Positions 8,521 to 16,722 of a DNA stretch of 36,534 nt are shown here, piece after piece. Position numbers and translations under genes: made by a program. Within the stretch, counting starts at the first letter, position 1. Every line of letters begins with the position of its first letter. Location: the NCBI GenBank assembly GCA_963808125.1, contig CAWEEP010000013.1, forward strand, positions 1 to 36,534, read 5' to 3'. Below the pieces are notes generated by a model, which saw nothing but the letters and a program-made list of their open reading frames with translations, did not search any database and had not been told where the DNA came from. This DNA comes from CAWEEP01 sp963808125. Its GTDB lineage: Bacteria; Chloroflexota; Dormibacteria; Aeolococcales; Aeolococcaceae.

Positions 8521-9270
8521 GTGACGGATGCCCCCGCCGTTCCGGACACCGGGATCGCAGGGCGCCTCGACCGGGTGCGTGCCCGGATGGCCGGCGCCGC
8601 CCTTCGAGCCGGCCGCGATCCCGCCTGCGTCCGGCTCATCGCCATCACCAAGACGGTGCCACCGGCGGTCATCTGCGAGGCGGCCGCCGCGGGGGTCACC
8701 GACATCGGCGAGAACCGGGTGCAGGAGGCACGCGCCAAGTACGCCGCGGTCCCATTCGGAGTGCGCTGGCACTTGGTCGGACATCTTCAGGCGAACAAGG
8801 CGAACCTGGCCGCCACCTTCTTCGACAGCGTCCAGAGCCTCGACTCCGAATCCATCGGGGTCGCCCTCTCTCGCCGGCGCGACCCGGCCCTTCCGCCCAT
8901 CTCCCTCCTCGCCGAGGTCGATTTCACCGGCATCCCCGGTCGCACCGGACTTGCGCCCGCGCAGGTGGAGGCCGTCGCCGCCGGTGTGGCGCCGCTGCCC
9001 GGGATCAGGCTGGAGGGGCTGATGACGGTCGCCCCCTACGGGGCCCAGACCGCCGCCAGGGACTGCTTCCGGCGCCTCCGCGAACTGCGCGACCGCATCC
9101 AGGAGTCCCTCGGCATCGCCCTCCCCGAACTGTCCATGGGGATGACGGACGACTTCGAGATCGCCATCGCCGAGGGGGCCACCATGGTGCGGATCGGCCG
9201 TGCCCTCTTCGGCGGACGCCTCGCGGGTGCCGCATCCGCCCTACCGGCCCTGAGCGGGTCCCCCCTCTGA
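8521..9270 (+). CDS. yggS: YggS/YlmE-type pyridoxal phosphate homeostasis protein
   Basis: This family binds PLP without a known enzymatic activity and buffers vitamin B6 and amino-acid pools. The GTG at 8521 gives 249 residues, a normal length. Motifs: VRLIAITKTVPP with the PLP-binding Lys, DIGENRVQEARAKY, WHLVGHLQANKAN, GLMTVAPYG, and LSMGMTDDFEIAIAEGATMV with the phosphate-binding end VRIGRALFG. Families of this type often sit beside ftsZ in division clusters, as here with nrdR between. The next gene, ileS, starts 127 nt later. Confidence 0.94.
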   Translation: MTDAPAVPDTGIAGRLDRVRARMAGAALRAGRDPACVRLIAITKTVPPAVICEAAAAGVTDIGENRVQEARAKYAAVPFGVRWHLVGHLQANKANLAATFFDSVQSLDSESIGVALSRRRDPALPPISLLAEVDFTGIPGRTGLAPAQVEAVAAGVAPLPGIRLEGLMTVAPYGAQTAARDCFRRLRELRDRIQESLGIALPELSMGMTDDFEIAIAEGATMVRIGRALFGGRLAGAASALPALSGSPL

Positions 9271-9384
9271 ACCTCCGGTCCGGCGGCGATCCAGGCTCTG
9301 CCTGGGCGCTTTGCGCGACCGCCCCGCGCGCGGCCCGTCCGCCGAACCGGCGGCCCGTTCCGCAGCCTGGGCGGGGCGGCTCGG

Positions 9385-9390
9385 TATCCT
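9385..9390 (+). promoter_or_regulatory. TATCCT -10-like hexamer before ileS
   Basis: TATCCT ends 7 nt before the ATG at 9398. No Shine-Dalgarno sequence is visible. This spacing would give a leaderless ileS mRNA. The 127-nt gap before ileS holds no other recognisable element, such as a T-box. Confidence 0.45.
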
Positions 9391-9397
9391 TGCCGCG

Positions 9398-12298
9398 ATG
9401 ACGCGCCCGCCTCGCTTCGCCGCCGTGGACAACCGGGCGCAGCTCGCCGAGGGGGAGCGCCGCGTCCTCGACCTGTGGAAGCGCACCGACGTTTTCCGGC
9501 GCAGCCTCGAGCTTCGCGCAGACGGCGAGCCCTTCGTCTTCTACGAGGGCCCTCCCACGGCCAACGGCTCCCCGGGCATCCATCACGTCCTCGCCCGCAG
9601 TTACAAGGACCTCTTCCCCCGCTACCGCGCCATGTGCGGCTATGCCGTGGATCGCAAGGGCGGGTGGGACACCCACGGCCTCCCGGTCGAACTCGAGGTG
9701 GAGAAGGCGCTCGGCATCAGCGGCAAGAAGCAGATCGAGGACTACGGCGTCGCCGCCTTCAACACCCTCTGCCGGAAGTCGGTGCAGGAGTACATCGACG
9801 ACTGGGAGGTGATGACCGACCGCCTCGGCTTCTGGATTGACATGGAGCATCCCTACCGCACCTTCGACGGCTCCTACATCGAGTCGGTGTGGTGGAGCCT
9901 CCGGCAGTTGTGGGACCGGGACCTTCTCTACCAGGGCTACAAGGTCACGCCCTACTGCCCCCGCTGCCAGACGACGCTCTCCTCGCACGAGCTGTCCCAG
10001 GGCTATGAGGACGACGTCGCCGATCCCTCCGTCTACGTCAAGTTCCGGTTGAGCGGCATGGACACCTCGATGCTGGCCTGGACGACGACGCCGTGGACCC
10101 TGCCCGGCAACGTCGCCCTCGCCGTCCACCCCAACAGCATCTACGTGGAGATCGAGCAGGCGGGTGAGCGCCTCATCCTCGCCCGAGACCGCCTCGAGGT
10201 CATCGACGGCGACTACGAGGTCCGGGCGGAGATGACCGGGCAGGACCTGGTCGGCCGCTCCTACGAGCCCCTGTTCACCGACCTCATCCCCGACGGGCGG
10301 GCCTTCGTCATCCTGCCGGCGCCGGAGCTCGTGTCGATGGAGGAGGGGACGGGCGTCGTCCACACCGCCGCCGCCTACGGTGAGGCCGACCTGGCGCTCT
10401 GCCAGCGCGAGGGCATCGCCATTCGCCACGTCGTCGGCCTCGACGGACGCTTCCTCGACGGCCAGACGCGGTACCGCGGCCTCTTCGTCAAGGACGCCGA
10501 CCCGAGGATCATCGACGACCTCCGCGCCGAGGGCCGGCTCTATAAGTCGGGCACCATCCATCACAGCTACCCCTTCTGCTGGCGCTGCAGCACGCCGCTC
10601 CTCTACTACGCGCTCACCTCCTGGTTCATCCGCACCACCCAGGTCAAGGCGCGGCTCATCGAGAACAACCGCGGCGTCGCCTGGCAGCCCGCTCACGTCC
10701 GCGACGGCCGCATGGGCGACTGGCTGGAGAACCTCGTCGACTGGAACCTCTCCCGCAGTCGCTACTGGGGGACGCCGCTGCCCATCTGGGTGTGCGAGGC
10801 CTGCGATGTGCGCCGTTGCGTGGGCAGCGCCGCCGAGATCGGCCTGACCGCCGCCGACGACCTCCACAAGCCGCACATCGACCAGGTGACGCTGACCTGC
10901 GAGGCCTGCGGCGGGGTGATGCGCCGCGTCCCCGACGTCATCGACTGCTGGTACGACAGTGGCGCCATGCCCTTTGCCCAGTACCACTATCCCTTCGAGA
11001 ACCAGGACCTCTTCGCGCGCCGGCATCCCGCCGACTTCATCTGCGAGGCCATGGACCAGACGCGAGGTTGGTTCTTCTCCCTGCTCGCCGAGAGCACCCT
11101 GCTCTTCGACCAGCCCGCCTACCGCAACGTCGTCTGCCTCGGCCTCGTTCTTGACAAGGATGGCCGCAAGATGTCGAAGCGGCTGGGCAACAAGCTCGAC
11201 CCCCAGGCGAGCTTCGACGAATTCGGCGCCGACGCCACCCGCTGGTACTTCTACAGCGCCGTGACCCCGGGCGGCGACTACCGCGTGGGCCCGGACCTGA
11301 TCAAGGACGTGGTCCGGCGTTTCGTTCTCACCCTCTGGCACACCTACAAGTTCTTCTGCGAGTACGCCCGCATCGACGGCTACGACCCCGAGGCGCCGGC
11401 GCCTCCCGTGGGGGAGCGCCCCGAGCTGGACAGATGGTGCCTGGCCCGCCTCGCCGAATGCATCGACGGGGTGCGTGCCGCCCTCGACGCCTACGACGCC
11501 ACCACCGCCACCCGACTCATCGAGCTCTACGTCGAGGACCTCTCCACCTGGTACGTGCGGCGGTCGCGGCGCCGCTTCTGGAAGTCGGCGGAGGGCTCCG
11601 ACAATGACAAGCGCGCCGCCTACGCCACCCTCTTCACCTCCCTGCAGGTGCTGTCGCGCCTGATCGCGCCCTTCATGCCCTTCCTCGCCGAGCGCATCCA
11701 CCGCAACCTGAGCGGCTTCGAGACCGGTGCCCCCCAGGCCGGCGCGCCCGACTCCGTCCACCTCACCGACTACCCGGTGGCCGATCCCACTTGGCGCGAC
11801 GCCTCCCTGGTGGAGGAGATGGCCCGGCTGCGGCGCCTCGTCGAGGACGGGCTGGCGGCGCGCGAGACGGTCTCTCTCGGGGTCCGCCAGCCGCTGGCGC
11901 TGGCCACCGTCCAGGGTGAGAGGCTCGCTCCCGAGCTGGAGGCGATCTTCGCCGAGGAGCTCAACGTCAAGGCGGTGGCCTACGGGCCCGGCGAGGGCCA
12001 GCACGAGGGAGTCGTCCTCGACACAGCGGTGACGGACGAGCTGTACCTGGAGGGGCTCGCCCGCCACCTCTCGCGCAAGATCAACGACCTCCGCCGCCAG
12101 GCGGGGCTGGCGCTCGACGATCGCATCCGCGTGCGTGTCGAGTCAGACGGTGATCTGCGCCGCGCCGTCATCGCCCACCGCGAGCACCTCATGGGAGAGG
12201 TGCTCGCCACCGAGATCGTCTTCGGGCGCGGTGAGGCGCTCAGCGAATGGAGCGGCAACCTGGGCGGTGAGTCCTGCTGGGTGGGGGTGGAGCGCTGA
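9398..12298 (+). CDS. ileS: Isoleucyl-tRNA synthetase, type 2 (IleS2), with GXHH active-site motif
   Basis: Charges tRNA-Ile. The 966-residue protein is unbroken. Start MTRPPRFAAVDNRAQLAEGE. The HIGH region at 57-67 reads GSPGIHHVLAR, so the four HIGH positions (60-63) are G-I-H-H rather than H-x-G-H. The editing domain starts near 228 with WTTTPWTLPGN. The second signature KMSKRLGN begins at 591. The tRNA-binding part includes WYVRRSRRRFWK. Overall it resembles the eukaryote-like IleRS2 group, known for mupirocin resistance; the swapped HIGH motif is reported for a subset of that group. The lspA ATG follows 56 nt after its stop. Confidence 0.97.
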   Translation: MTRPPRFAAVDNRAQLAEGERRVLDLWKRTDVFRRSLELRADGEPFVFYEGPPTANGSPGIHHVLARSYKDLFPRYRAMCGYAVDRKGGWDTHGLPVELEVEKALGISGKKQIEDYGVAAFNTLCRKSVQEYIDDWEVMTDRLGFWIDMEHPYRTFDGSYIESVWWSLRQLWDRDLLYQGYKVTPYCPRCQTTLSSHELSQGYEDDVADPSVYVKFRLSGMDTSMLAWTTTPWTLPGNVALAVHPNSIYVEIEQAGERLILARDRLEVIDGDYEVRAEMTGQDLVGRSYEPLFTDLIPDGRAFVILPAPELVSMEEGTGVVHTAAAYGEADLALCQREGIAIRHVVGLDGRFLDGQTRYRGLFVKDADPRIIDDLRAEGRLYKSGTIHHSYPFCWRCSTPLLYYALTSWFIRTTQVKARLIENNRGVAWQPAHVRDGRMGDWLENLVDWNLSRSRYWGTPLPIWVCEACDVRRCVGSAAEIGLTAADDLHKPHIDQVTLTCEACGGVMRRVPDVIDCWYDSGAMPFAQYHYPFENQDLFARRHPADFICEAMDQTRGWFFSLLAESTLLFDQPAYRNVVCLGLVLDKDGRKMSKRLGNKLDPQASFDEFGADATRWYFYSAVTPGGDYRVGPDLIKDVVRRFVLTLWHTYKFFCEYARIDGYDPEAPAPPVGERPELDRWCLARLAECIDGVRAALDAYDATTATRLIELYVEDLSTWYVRRSRRRFWKSAEGSDNDKRAAYATLFTSLQVLSRLIAPFMPFLAERIHRNLSGFETGAPQAGAPDSVHLTDYPVADPTWRDASLVEEMARLRRLVEDGLAARETVSLGVRQPLALATVQGERLAPELEAIFAEELNVKAVAYGPGEGQHEGVVLDTAVTDELYLEGLARHLSRKINDLRRQAGLALDDRIRVRVESDGDLRRAVIAHREHLMGEVLATEIVFGRGEALSEWSGNLGGESCWVGVER

Positions 12299-12354
12299 GC
12301 GCCGCCGCCGCGCCGCCCGAGGACGCCGCGCCCGGCGCCGGGCGGACCGTCACG

Positions 12355-12825
12355 ATGCGGCGGCGCTTCGCCGTCCTGCTCCTCACCGCGGCCTTCGTCG
12401 TCGTCCTCGACCATCTCACCAAGTGGTGGGTGTCGAGCGCGCTTCTCCTCGACAGCCAGGTGCCGTCGAGCGGACCGGTCACCATCCACTACATCCAGAA
12501 CTCGGGGGCCGCCTGGGGCATCCTGCCCCAGTTCACCTACTTCTACGTCGTGGTGGCGGCGGTCGTCGTCGCCGTCATCCTCGTCGCCGTCCCCCGCATG
12601 GGCGGCGGCCTCTTCCGCCAGGTGGTGCTGGGCTGCGTCCTCGGCGGCGCCCTCTCCGACGGCGTCGACCGTCTGCTCTTCGGCCACGTCACCGACTTCA
12701 TCGATTTTCACGTCTGGCCGGTGTTCAACGTCGCCGACATGGCCATCGTCGGTGGCATGCTGGTGATCGTGTACGAGTTGACCTTCCGGCAGCCGCAGGA
12801 CATCCCCCCGGCCGCGGAGCCGTGA
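12355..12825 (+). CDS. lspA: Lipoprotein signal peptidase LspA
   Basis: Signal peptidase II cleaves prolipoprotein signal peptides in the membrane after lipidation. 156 residues with four expected membrane helices; the first is FAVLLLTAAFVVVLDHLTKW. The family motifs are IQNSGAAWGIL, GALSDGVDRL, and the two Asp-bearing motifs VTDFIDFHV and FNVADMAI, so the catalytic aspartates are present. The usual GN in the GGAxGNxxDR motif reads SD here. The end PPAAEP overlaps the next gene by GTGA. The start at 12355 is the first reasonable codon after ileS. Confidence 0.94.
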   Translation: MRRRFAVLLLTAAFVVVLDHLTKWWVSSALLLDSQVPSSGPVTIHYIQNSGAAWGILPQFTYFYVVVAAVVVAVILVAVPRMGGGLFRQVVLGCVLGGALSDGVDRLLFGHVTDFIDFHVWPVFNVADMAIVGGMLVIVYELTFRQPQDIPPAAEP

Positions 12826-13717
12826 CGGCCGCGGTCGAGGAGTCCCCCGGCTCGACGTCTGGATGTCCAGGACACGTGGCATCACCCGCCACGCCGCCCA
12901 GACGCTGATCGGTAGCGGGGCGGTGCGCGTCAACCTCCGCCCCGGAAAACCGGGACAACGGATCGGGCCGGACGACACCGTCGAGGTCACCATCCCAGTC
13001 CCCGTGGCGGCTGTGGCGCCGCCCCCCGGGCCGGCCGTGGACCTGGTGGTCGCCTACGAGGACGAATGGCTGGCCGTCATCGACAAACCGGCCGGGCTCG
13101 TCGTGCATCCCGCCCCCGGCCACTCCGGCGGCACCCTGGCCGACGGGCTGCGCCAGCGCGGCTCCACCTGGTCTCTGCTCGGCGGCGAGGAGCGTCCCGG
13201 CATCGTCCACCGGCTGGACCGGGACACCTCGGGACTGCTGGTGGTGGCGAAGACCGAGGCGGCGCACCGCCACCTCGCCGCGCAGCTCCAGCGCCGCAGC
13301 CTGGTGCGCGTCTACTGGGCCCTGGCCCACGGCCATTTCGCCGAGGCCACCGGCACAGTGGAGGCGCCCATCGGCCGCGACCCGCACGACCGCAAGCGGA
13401 TGGCGGTGGTCGATTCGGGCCGGCCGGCGACCACCGACTTCCGTGTCGCCGTCCGCCACCCCCGGGTGACCGAGCTGGAGGTGCGGCTGCGCACCGGGCG
13501 CACCCATCAGATCCGCGTGCACCTCGCCTTCACCGGCCACCCGGTTGTCGGCGACACCGTGTACGGCCGCCGCCACGGGGAGGCCTCGCGGATGGCGCTC
13601 CACGCCGCGACCATCCGCTTCATCCACCCCGCGGACGGACGCGAGATCACCGTCTCGTCGCCGCTCCCCCCTGAGCTGCGGCGTTTGCAGCAGGACGCCC
13701 GCGAGGGCCGCCTGTGA
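12822..13717 (+). CDS. RluA/RluD-family pseudouridine synthase with S4 domain, one frameshift
   Basis: Makes pseudouridine in rRNA; RluD targets helix 69 of 23S rRNA, but the exact site here is unknown. The GTG at 12822 overlaps the lspA stop. The frame slips in the C-run at 12843-12847, after which it reads RLDVWMSRTRGITRHAAQTL, a typical S4 RNA-binding start. The catalytic domain has LAVIDKPAGLVVHPAPGH, PGIVHRLDRDTSGLLVVAKT with the catalytic Asp, and RTGRTHQIRVHL. Using the ATG at 12863 would cut off the first S4 helix, so I prefer 12822. The stop overlaps gmk by GTGA. Confidence 0.92.
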
Positions 13718-14361
13718 CCCCGCGTGCCCCGATCTCGGCCACGCGTGGCCGTCTCCTCGTCATCTCCGGGCCGAGCGGCGTGGGCAAGGACACCGTGCTC
13801 CGCGAGCTCTTCCGCATCGCTCCCCGGCTCGGCTACTCCATCTCCTACACGACCCGCCCTCCCCGCCCCGGGGAGGTGGACGGCACCTCGTATTCCTTCG
13901 TGTCCGAGGCGGTCTTCCTTGTCATGGCGGAGCGCCGCGAGTTCCTCGAATACGCAAGGGTCCACGGCCACTGGTACGGCACCGCGGAGGCTCGGGTGCG
14001 TGGGGGGCTCGACCGCGGCCTGGACATGGTCCTCAAGATCGATGTCCAGGGCGCGGCCTGGATCCGTCCGCGGGTGGAGGGCGCGATCTTCGTCTTCCTC
14101 CTGCCGCCGAGCCTGGAGGAGCTGCGCCGCCGGCTCACGGAGCGGGCGACGGAGAGCCCGGACACCCTCGAGCTGCGCTGGCAGAATGCTCAGCAGGAGA
14201 TGGCGCAGCAGGACCTCTACGACTACCGGGTGGTCAACGGCGACGTCCGCGAGGCCGCCCGCGCCATCCTCGACATCATCGAGCGCACCCCCCGTCCGGG
14301 GGATGCGGCCAGAAGCGGCGGCGGCGCGCCTCCGCTTGCCACCGAGGTGACCAACCCATGA
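13714..14361 (+). CDS. gmk: Guanylate kinase
   Basis: Phosphorylates GMP to GDP with ATP. 215 residues from a GTG overlapping the previous stop. P-loop GPSGVGKDT at 19-27, GMP-binding ISYTTRPPRPGEVDG, FLEYARVHGHWYGT, and the conserved KIDVQGAAWIR. Many bacterial Gmk proteins have S or T where this P-loop has D. The usual partner rpoZ (omega subunit) is not found between gmk and coaC, unlike in many actinobacterial clusters. The stop overlaps the coaC ATG. Confidence 0.95.
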   Translation: MTPRAPISATRGRLLVISGPSGVGKDTVLRELFRIAPRLGYSISYTTRPPRPGEVDGTSYSFVSEAVFLVMAERREFLEYARVHGHWYGTAEARVRGGLDRGLDMVLKIDVQGAAWIRPRVEGAIFVFLLPPSLEELRRRLTERATESPDTLELRWQNAQQEMAQQDLYDYRVVNGDVREAARAILDIIERTPRPGDAARSGGGAPPLATEVTNP

Positions 14362-14930
14362 GCCCCTCCGTCCCGACCCCGGCCGGCCTTGACGGCCGCC
14401 GCATCCTCGTCTGCGTCGGCGGCAGTGTCGCCGCCTACAAGAGCGGCGACGTCATCACCCTGCTGCGCCGGCGCGGCGCCGAGGTGAGGGTGGCCATGAC
14501 CGATGCGGCGACGCGATTCGTCGGTCCGGTGACGCTGCAGAGCCTGTCCGGGCATCCCGTCGTCGCCGACCTCTGGCAGAGCCCGGAGGATGGCCACGGC
14601 ATGGAGCATCTGAGCCTCTCGGCATGGGCGGAGCTGCAGCTGTGCGTCGCCGCGTCGGCGGATCTGATCGCCCGGCTGGCGCTGGGCCTGGCCGGCGACG
14701 CGGTGACGGCGACCGCGCTGGCCTGCCGGGCGCCGCTACTCATCGCCCCGGCCATGGAGACGGCGATGTGGGAACACTCCGCCACGGCCGGCCACGTCGA
14801 GACGCTGCGCTCACGGGGCGCCAGCTTCGTCGGGCCGGTGCCCGGCCGGCTGGCGAGCGGCCGGGAGGGGATGGGCCGGATGGCCGAGCCGGCGGACATC
14901 GTCGAGGCGGCGGTCTCGTCCCTCCGCTGA
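14358..14930 (+). CDS. coaC: CoaC: phosphopantothenoylcysteine decarboxylase, stand-alone
   Basis: The flavoprotein that decarboxylates PPC in coenzyme A synthesis. 190 residues. HFCD fold start RRILVCVGGSVAAYKSGDVI; the active-site His is in GMEHLSLSAWAEL. Two usual signatures differ: PAMNxxMW reads PAMETAMW, and the LACGxxGxGRM loop reads LASGREGMGRMAEP, so the Cys of that loop is Ser. In most bacteria CoaC and CoaB are one protein; here a stop at 14928-14930 separates them. The stop could be real, or could come from an indel, since the CoaB frame stays open upstream. Confidence 0.9.
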   Translation: MSPSVPTPAGLDGRRILVCVGGSVAAYKSGDVITLLRRRGAEVRVAMTDAATRFVGPVTLQSLSGHPVVADLWQSPEDGHGMEHLSLSAWAELQLCVAASADLIARLALGLAGDAVTATALACRAPLLIAPAMETAMWEHSATAGHVETLRSRGASFVGPVPGRLASGREGMGRMAEPADIVEAAVSSLR

Positions 14931-14950
14931 GGGCGGCGCACCCCATCGCC

Positions 14951-15652
14951 ATGAGCGCTCCCCAATCCGCCTCGACGGCGGCCCGGCCACGCCTCGACGG
15001 CGTCTCCGTCGTGGTCACCGCGGGGGGCACGCGCGAGCCCATCGATCCGGTCCGGTTCATCGGCAACCGCTCCAGCGGCAAGATGGGCAACGCCCTCGCC
15101 GCCGCCTGCCTGGAGGCAGGCGCCGGCGTCGAGCTGATCACCGCCGCCCCGCCGCCGGCGGCGGCACCGTGCCTGCGGGTGACCGAGGTGGAGACGGCGG
15201 AGGAGATGCGCGAGGCGGTCTGGGCGGCCCTCGAATCCGCCGACCTGCTGTTCATGGCGGCCGCCGTCGCCGATTACCGCCCGCGCCAGGCGGCGGAAGG
15301 GAAGCTGAAGAAGGACCCGGCCGGGATCAGGCTCGACCTGGTGGCCACCACCGACATCCTGGCGTCGCTGCGCCACCATCCCCGGCGTCCCCGCCTCCTC
15401 GTCGCCGGTTTCGCCGCGGAGACCGACGACCTGGTCGCCAACGCCCGGGACAAGCTGCACCGCAAGGGGTTGGACCTCATCGTCCTCAACGACGTCGGAG
15501 CCCCGGGCATCGGCATGGGGGCGGACGACAACGCCGTCACCGTCCTGGACGCCGAGGGCGTCGTCGCCGTGGTTCCCCGCAGCCCCAAGCTGGAGGTGGC
15601 GCGGCGGATCGTCGAGGTGGCCGCTGCTCGCCTTCCCCACCTGCGGGACTGA
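14951..15652 (+). CDS. coaB: CoaB: phosphopantothenate--cysteine ligase, stand-alone
   Basis: Joins phosphopantothenate and cysteine, the step before CoaC. 233 residues. Motifs: VVVTAGGTREPIDPVRFIGN with the family signature NRSSGKMGNALA, MAAAVADYRP, KLKKDPAG, and LVAGFAAETDD; LIVLNDVG contains the conserved Asn. The ATG at 14951 lies 20 nt after the coaC stop. The first 15 residues (MSAPQSASTAARPRL) are an Ala/Pro-rich stretch that could be a remnant linker from a fused CoaBC. Confidence 0.93.
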   Translation: MSAPQSASTAARPRLDGVSVVVTAGGTREPIDPVRFIGNRSSGKMGNALAAACLEAGAGVELITAAPPPAAAPCLRVTEVETAEEMREAVWAALESADLLFMAAAVADYRPRQAAEGKLKKDPAGIRLDLVATTDILASLRHHPRRPRLLVAGFAAETDDLVANARDKLHRKGLDLIVLNDVGAPGIGMGADDNAVTVLDAEGVVAVVPRSPKLEVARRIVEVAAARLPHLRD

Positions 15653-15719
15653 GCGGAGCCGGGGCACGGGCCGGCGCGCGGGACCGCCGCCGCGGCCGGT
15701 GCGGGCCGACCCCAACGGC

Positions 15720-15725
15720 TACGAT
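15720..15725 (+). promoter_or_regulatory. TACGAT -10-like hexamer before the glyoxalase-like gene
   Basis: TACGAT is followed by 6 nt and then the ATG at 15732, a spacing expected for a leaderless transcript. There is no Shine-Dalgarno sequence. Confidence 0.4.
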
Positions 15726-15731
15726 CCGACG

Positions 15732-16147
15732 ATGGCAGGATCCCCGCCCTCGATCTCGTGTGTGGTCATCGACTGCTCGGACCCGGAGCGGCTGGCCTCG
15801 TTCTGGGCCGCCCTGCTCCAGGGGACCGTCGGCGGACGGACGGGCCCCTATGTCTGGCTCACCCGGGAGCGGGGCCCGATGCTGGTTTTCCAGAGAGTTC
15901 CGGAGCGCAAGAGCGTCAAGAACCGGGTGCACCTCGACCTGGCGACCGCTGACCCGACGGTGGAGCAACGGCGGGTCGAGGAGCTGGGCGGGCGCCGCGC
16001 CGCGGGATACGAGGCCGGAGGTTTCCTCGTCATGGCCGATCCGGAGGGAACGAGTTCTGCCTCATCCCCGACGGCCAGTTCGACGTCGACGGCACCGGGC
16101 GTGCCACCTACCCGGATGAGGCGGGCCGGCCTCACGGCGCCTCGTGA
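15732..16147 (+). CDS. Glyoxalase-like (VOC) domain protein, one frameshift
   Basis: A small vicinal-oxygen-chelate fold protein of the Glyoxalase_6 type; substrate unknown. It begins MAGSPPSISCVVIDCSDPER, then LASFWAALLQG, GPMLVFQRVPE, and RVHLDLATADP, the usual order. Near 16046 a missing base breaks the frame. Restoring it gives the family ending NEFCLIPDG, then about 21 residues to the stop at 16145-16147. About 138 residues in total. It starts 79 nt after coaB. A GTG at 15699 could add 11 residues. Function cannot be named from sequence. Confidence 0.8.
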
Positions 16148-16168
16148 GCTCGGTCCGGCCACTGGGGG

Positions 16169-16663
16169 CTAGAGCCAGCGACGCACCCGAGAGCGGTACC
16201 GGCTGTATGCGTCCCCGAAGGCGCCCAACGACGCCTCCTCGACGGGAATGACGAACCATCTGACGTAGACGACGGCGAGGACGAGCAGCGGCAGGGGCCA
16301 GACCTGGACGAGGAGGCCCGCCTCGCCGAGGTAGGCGATGGTCAGGCCCAGGTACATCGGGTTGCGCGTGAAGCGGTACGGCCCGCCCGTCACCAGCCGG
16401 CTCGGCGCCTCACCCGGGGTGGTGGTCGTCTTCGCCCGGTGGAAGGTCAGCAGTCCCCAGCCGGCGATCCACGCGCCCGCTGCGAAGAGCAGAAGCCCTG
16501 CCGCCTGCGCCGTCCAGGACAGGGCGGACGAGGCGAACGTCACGGGGAACAGGAACTGCAGACCCACGCCCACGAGGTACGCGAGGAGGTAGACCCAGGG
16601 CACCGGCAAGTGCAGGAAGGGCGTCCGCCCCCTGCTCTTGGGCTGGCCTGGTGCCGGGCTCAT
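16169..16663 (-). CDS. ICMT/PEMT-like membrane methyltransferase
   Basis: 164 residues with about four membrane helices, of the isoprenylcysteine carboxyl methyltransferase-like family, which methylates lipids or small amphipathic compounds with SAM. The signature is GGPYRFTRNPMYLGLTIAYL, followed near the end by VIPVEEASLGAFGDAYSRY and RVRRWL. The true substrate of bacterial members is usually unknown. It faces away from priA across a 59-nt gap and converges on the glyoxalase-like gene. Confidence 0.85.
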   Translation of the reverse strand: MSPAPGQPKSRGRTPFLHLPVPWVYLLAYLVGVGLQFLFPVTFASSALSWTAQAAGLLLFAAGAWIAGWGLLTFHRAKTTTTPGEAPSRLVTGGPYRFTRNPMYLGLTIAYLGEAGLLVQVWPLPLLVLAVVYVRWFVIPVEEASLGAFGDAYSRYRSRVRRWL

Positions 16664-16722
16664 CTCCCTCGGCTCTCCTCGTGACCGGGCTCCGACCCCG
16701 ACGCCAGGGTGGCTCGCGCATC

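Noticed and set aside
9005..12067. Very long open frame antisense to ileS (about 1,000 codons)
   Set aside because: A GC-rich codon pattern keeps the opposite strand open. Its translation is low-complexity Gly/Val/Asp/Glu with no family motif, while ileS on the other strand is fully recognisable.
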